From positions 62,001-126,000 of the forward strand of contig NZ_JAPKNH010000002.1 of NCBI RefSeq assembly GCF_026344005.1: DNA of 64,000 nt, written 5' to 3'. This DNA comes from Kaistia terrae. GTDB lineage: Bacteria > Pseudomonadota > Alphaproteobacteria > Rhizobiales > Kaistiaceae. A model generated the notes under the pieces. The model was given only the letters and a program-made list of their open reading frames with translations. It did not search any database and was not told the origin of the DNA. A program made the translations under genes and the position numbers. Positions 62,123-64,000 of the stretch are shown here, piece by piece (within the stretch, counting starts at the first letter, position 1; every line of letters begins with the position of its first letter).

Positions 62123-62854
62123 ATGATGGACGGGGAAATCCTGCTGAAAGCGCGTGGCGTGTCGAAGTCCTTCGGCGCCGCCCGCGTCCTGCATGAGGTG
62201 AGTTTCGATGTGCGTCGGGGCGAGGTGCTTGGCATCCTCGGCCCGAACGGAGCGGGTAAGACGACGCTGTTCAACATGATCAGCGGCGATCTGAAGGTGT
62301 CGGGCGGTGAAATCCAGCTCGGCGAGACGGCGCTGCGCGGCGAACCGCCGTTCCGGCGCTGCCAGATGGGGATCGGGCGCACCTACCAGATCCCGCGCCC
62401 CTATTCCGGCATGACCACCTTCGAGAACTTGCTGGTCGCCGCCGCGTTCGGCGGCGGCCGGTCGGAGAAGCAGAGCTACGCCTTCTGCGCCGACGTGCTG
62501 CGCGAATGCGAGCTCTACGACAAGGCCAACGTCTCGGCCGGCGCGCTGACCCTGCTCGACCGCAAGCGGCTCGAACTGGCGCGCGCTCTCGCCTCCGATC
62601 CGAAGCTGCTGCTTCTCGACGAGATCGCCGGCGGGCTCACCGACGATGAATCGAAGGCGCTGGTGGCGCTGGTCCGCCGCATCCGCGATCGCGGCATCAC
62701 CATCGTATGGATCGAGCATGTGCTGCACGCGCTGATGGCGGTGGCCGACCGGCTTCTGGTGCTGAACTTCGGCGAGAAGATCGCGGAAGGGCTACCGGCC
62801 GAGGTGATCGCGCTGCCCGAGGTCCAGCGCGTCTATATGGGGATCGAGGCATGA
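62123..62854 (+). CDS. ABC transporter ATP-binding protein (LivG-like), system 2
   Basis: The 243-residue ATPase has Walker A GPNGAGKTTLFN, GIGRTYQIPRPYSG, the signature region TLLDRKRLELARAL, Walker B LLLLDEIAGGL and WIEHVLHAL. It mirrors the system 1 LivG throughout. Start is taken at ATG 62123, or the adjacent ATG at 62126, after GGGGA; an ATG at 62102 is in frame and also possible. Confidence 0.9.
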   Translation: MMDGEILLKARGVSKSFGAARVLHEVSFDVRRGEVLGILGPNGAGKTTLFNMISGDLKVSGGEIQLGETALRGEPPFRRCQMGIGRTYQIPRPYSGMTTFENLLVAAAFGGGRSEKQSYAFCADVLRECELYDKANVSAGALTLLDRKRLELARALASDPKLLLLDEIAGGLTDDESKALVALVRRIRDRGITIVWIEHVLHALMAVADRLLVLNFGEKIAEGLPAEVIALPEVQRVYMGIEA

Positions 62855-63579
62855 CCGCCGTTCTTTCCACCCACGGGCTGATCGCCCGCTATGGGGATTT
62901 CCAGGCGCTGTACGGCGTCGACACGGAACTGCATCCGGGCGAGGCCGTGGCGCTCATCGGCGCCAATGGCGCCGGCAAGTCGACCTTCCTGCGCTCGATC
63001 ATGGGTCTGCTGCCGGTGGCGAAGGAGATGGTGCGGCTGGACGGCGAACCCGTCGGCGGCACGGCCACCGACCGCATGGTGCAGAAGGGCATCGCCATCG
63101 TACCGGAGGGCCGGCGGCTCTTCACCGGCATGTCGGTGGAGGACAATCTGCGGGTCGCGATCGACCAGGCCGCGCGCATTGGCGCCAAGGGCGGCTGGAC
63201 GCTGGCGCGGCTGCACAAGCTGTTCCCGATCCTCGCCGAAAAGGCTCGCTCGCAGGTACAGAGCCTCTCCGGTGGGCAGCAGCAGATGGTCGCCATCGGC
63301 CGGGCGCTGCTCTGCCAGCCGCGCGTGCTGCTCTGCGACGAGATCAGTCTCGGCCTTGCGCCCAAGGTGATCCGAGAGATCTACGCGGCGCTGCCGGAGA
63401 TCCGCGCCGCCGGCACGGCGATGATCGTGGTCGAGCAGGATGTCGGCCTCGCCCAGTCTGCCTCCGACCGCCTCTACTGCATGCTGGAGGGGCGCGTGAC
63501 CCTCACCGGCAAATCCGGCGACGTCACGCGTGAACAAATCGGCAAAGCATATTTTGGAGCGGGCCATGCAGTGGTTTGA
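62851..63579 (+). CDS. ABC transporter ATP-binding protein (LivF-like), system 2
   Basis: The 242-residue ATPase has Walker A GANGAGKSTFLR, signature LSGGQQQMVAIGRALL, Walker B LLCDEISLGLAP and VVEQDVGLAQ. Its ATG overlaps the LivG stop, and its last 14 bases overlap the next gene's start. It is the second nucleotide-binding subunit of system 2. Confidence 0.92.
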   Translation: MTAVLSTHGLIARYGDFQALYGVDTELHPGEAVALIGANGAGKSTFLRSIMGLLPVAKEMVRLDGEPVGGTATDRMVQKGIAIVPEGRRLFTGMSVEDNLRVAIDQAARIGAKGGWTLARLHKLFPILAEKARSQVQSLSGGQQQMVAIGRALLCQPRVLLCDEISLGLAPKVIREIYAALPEIRAAGTAMIVVEQDVGLAQSASDRLYCMLEGRVTLTGKSGDVTREQIGKAYFGAGHAVV

Positions 63580-64000
63580 CGCATTGGTGCAGGGGATCCT
63601 GCTGGGCGGCATGTATGCCCAATATGCGCTCGGCATGGCGCTGATGTTCGGCGTCATGCGGATCGTCAACATCAGCCATGGCGACCTCGTCATCCTGCTG
63701 TCGCTGATCGGCATCTCGATGGCGACGGCCTGGGGGCTGGCCCCGGTCTCGGTGCTGATCATCCTGGTGCCGCTCGCCGTGCTGATGGGCTGGCTGTTGC
63801 AGAAGTTGGTGCTGAACCGCGTGGTAGGCAGCGATCCGCTGCCGTCGCTGATCGCGACCTTTGGCCTGTCGATCGCGCTGCAGAACCTGATGCTGCAGAT
63901 CTGGTCGGCCAATAGCCGGTCGCTGCCGGGCCATGGCATCGAGAGCCAGTCGATCGAGATCGCCGGCATCTATGTCGGCGTCTTGCCGCTGATCGTGCTG
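63566..64000 (+). CDS. ABC transporter permease (LivH-like), system 2, cut by window end
   Basis: The first 145 codons are visible and the frame stays open to the end of the window. It begins MQWFDALVQGILLGGMYAQYALG and contains VMRIVNISHGDLVIL, the LivH signature also seen in system 1. GGAG precedes ATG 63566, which overlaps the LivF end by 14 bases. A LivM-like gene probably follows outside the window. Confidence 0.9.
   Translation, partial: MQWFDALVQGILLGGMYAQYALGMALMFGVMRIVNISHGDLVILLSLIGISMATAWGLAPVSVLIILVPLAVLMGWLLQKLVLNRVVGSDPLPSLIATFGLSIALQNLMLQIWSANSRSLPGHGIESQSIEIAGIYVGVLPLIVL

Overview
The window is GC-rich and almost fully coding. Its gene content points to a soil or plant-associated alphaproteobacterium, probably of the Hyphomicrobiales (rhizobia-like). 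The reasons are a MexEF/Bep-type efflux pump, an autotransporter, many Tat-exported ABC binding proteins, several LysR regulators and catabolic operons with their own uptake systems. The taxonomy is inference; no rRNA, tRNA, insertion sequence, phage gene or CRISPR array was found.

Layout. 1-2225: 3' end of an autotransporter. 2226-3087: non-coding, with two hairpins. 3088-9579: a MexEF-like RND pump behind an alpha/beta-hydrolase homologue that seems to have lost its catalytic residues, opposite a LysR gene. 9724-11850: M19 dipeptidase and nitroreductase. 12196-20808: an apparent hydantoin-type catabolic operon made of a hydantoin-racemase-like enzyme, a complete polyamine-type ABC importer, a HyuA-type protein and two tandem DUF917 proteins, followed by a MalT-like LuxR regulator (to 23581). 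23641-26904: an ECF41 sigma-factor locus. A bestrophin gene and an epimerase-carboxymuconolactone decarboxylase-sigma operon diverge from a pair of matching ECF41-type promoters. 26924-32657: three more short-chain dehydrogenase loci, each with a local regulator of a different family (AraC, TetR, LysR). The TetR locus has two related palindromes.

32877-39137: a Tat-exported amidohydrolase, then a four-gene efflux operon with the order of E. coli ytcA-mdtN-mdtO-mdtP. 39494-46747: an AEC transporter, a bicupin oxalate decarboxylase, a solo acyl-HSL-type LuxR regulator in an AT-rich pocket, a glutamate decarboxylase, a choloylglycine-hydrolase-type Ntn hydrolase and an unknown membrane protein. 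Two of these enzymes consume protons, so this may be an acid-tolerance island. 46780-47697: an outer-membrane beta-barrel protein.

47841-64000: a large aromatic-degradation locus. A LysR gene diverges from a long run of plus-strand genes: intradiol dioxygenase, MhqO-like extradiol dioxygenase, MhqD-like hydrolase, maleylacetate reductase, a full branched-chain-type ABC importer, FAD phenol hydroxylase, a second intradiol dioxygenase, an SDR, and a second importer of the same class that runs off the window. The core chemistry fits phenol or resorcinol to hydroxyquinol to maleylacetate to 3-oxoadipate, joined to a quinone-detoxification-like gene pair and two paralogous uptake systems.
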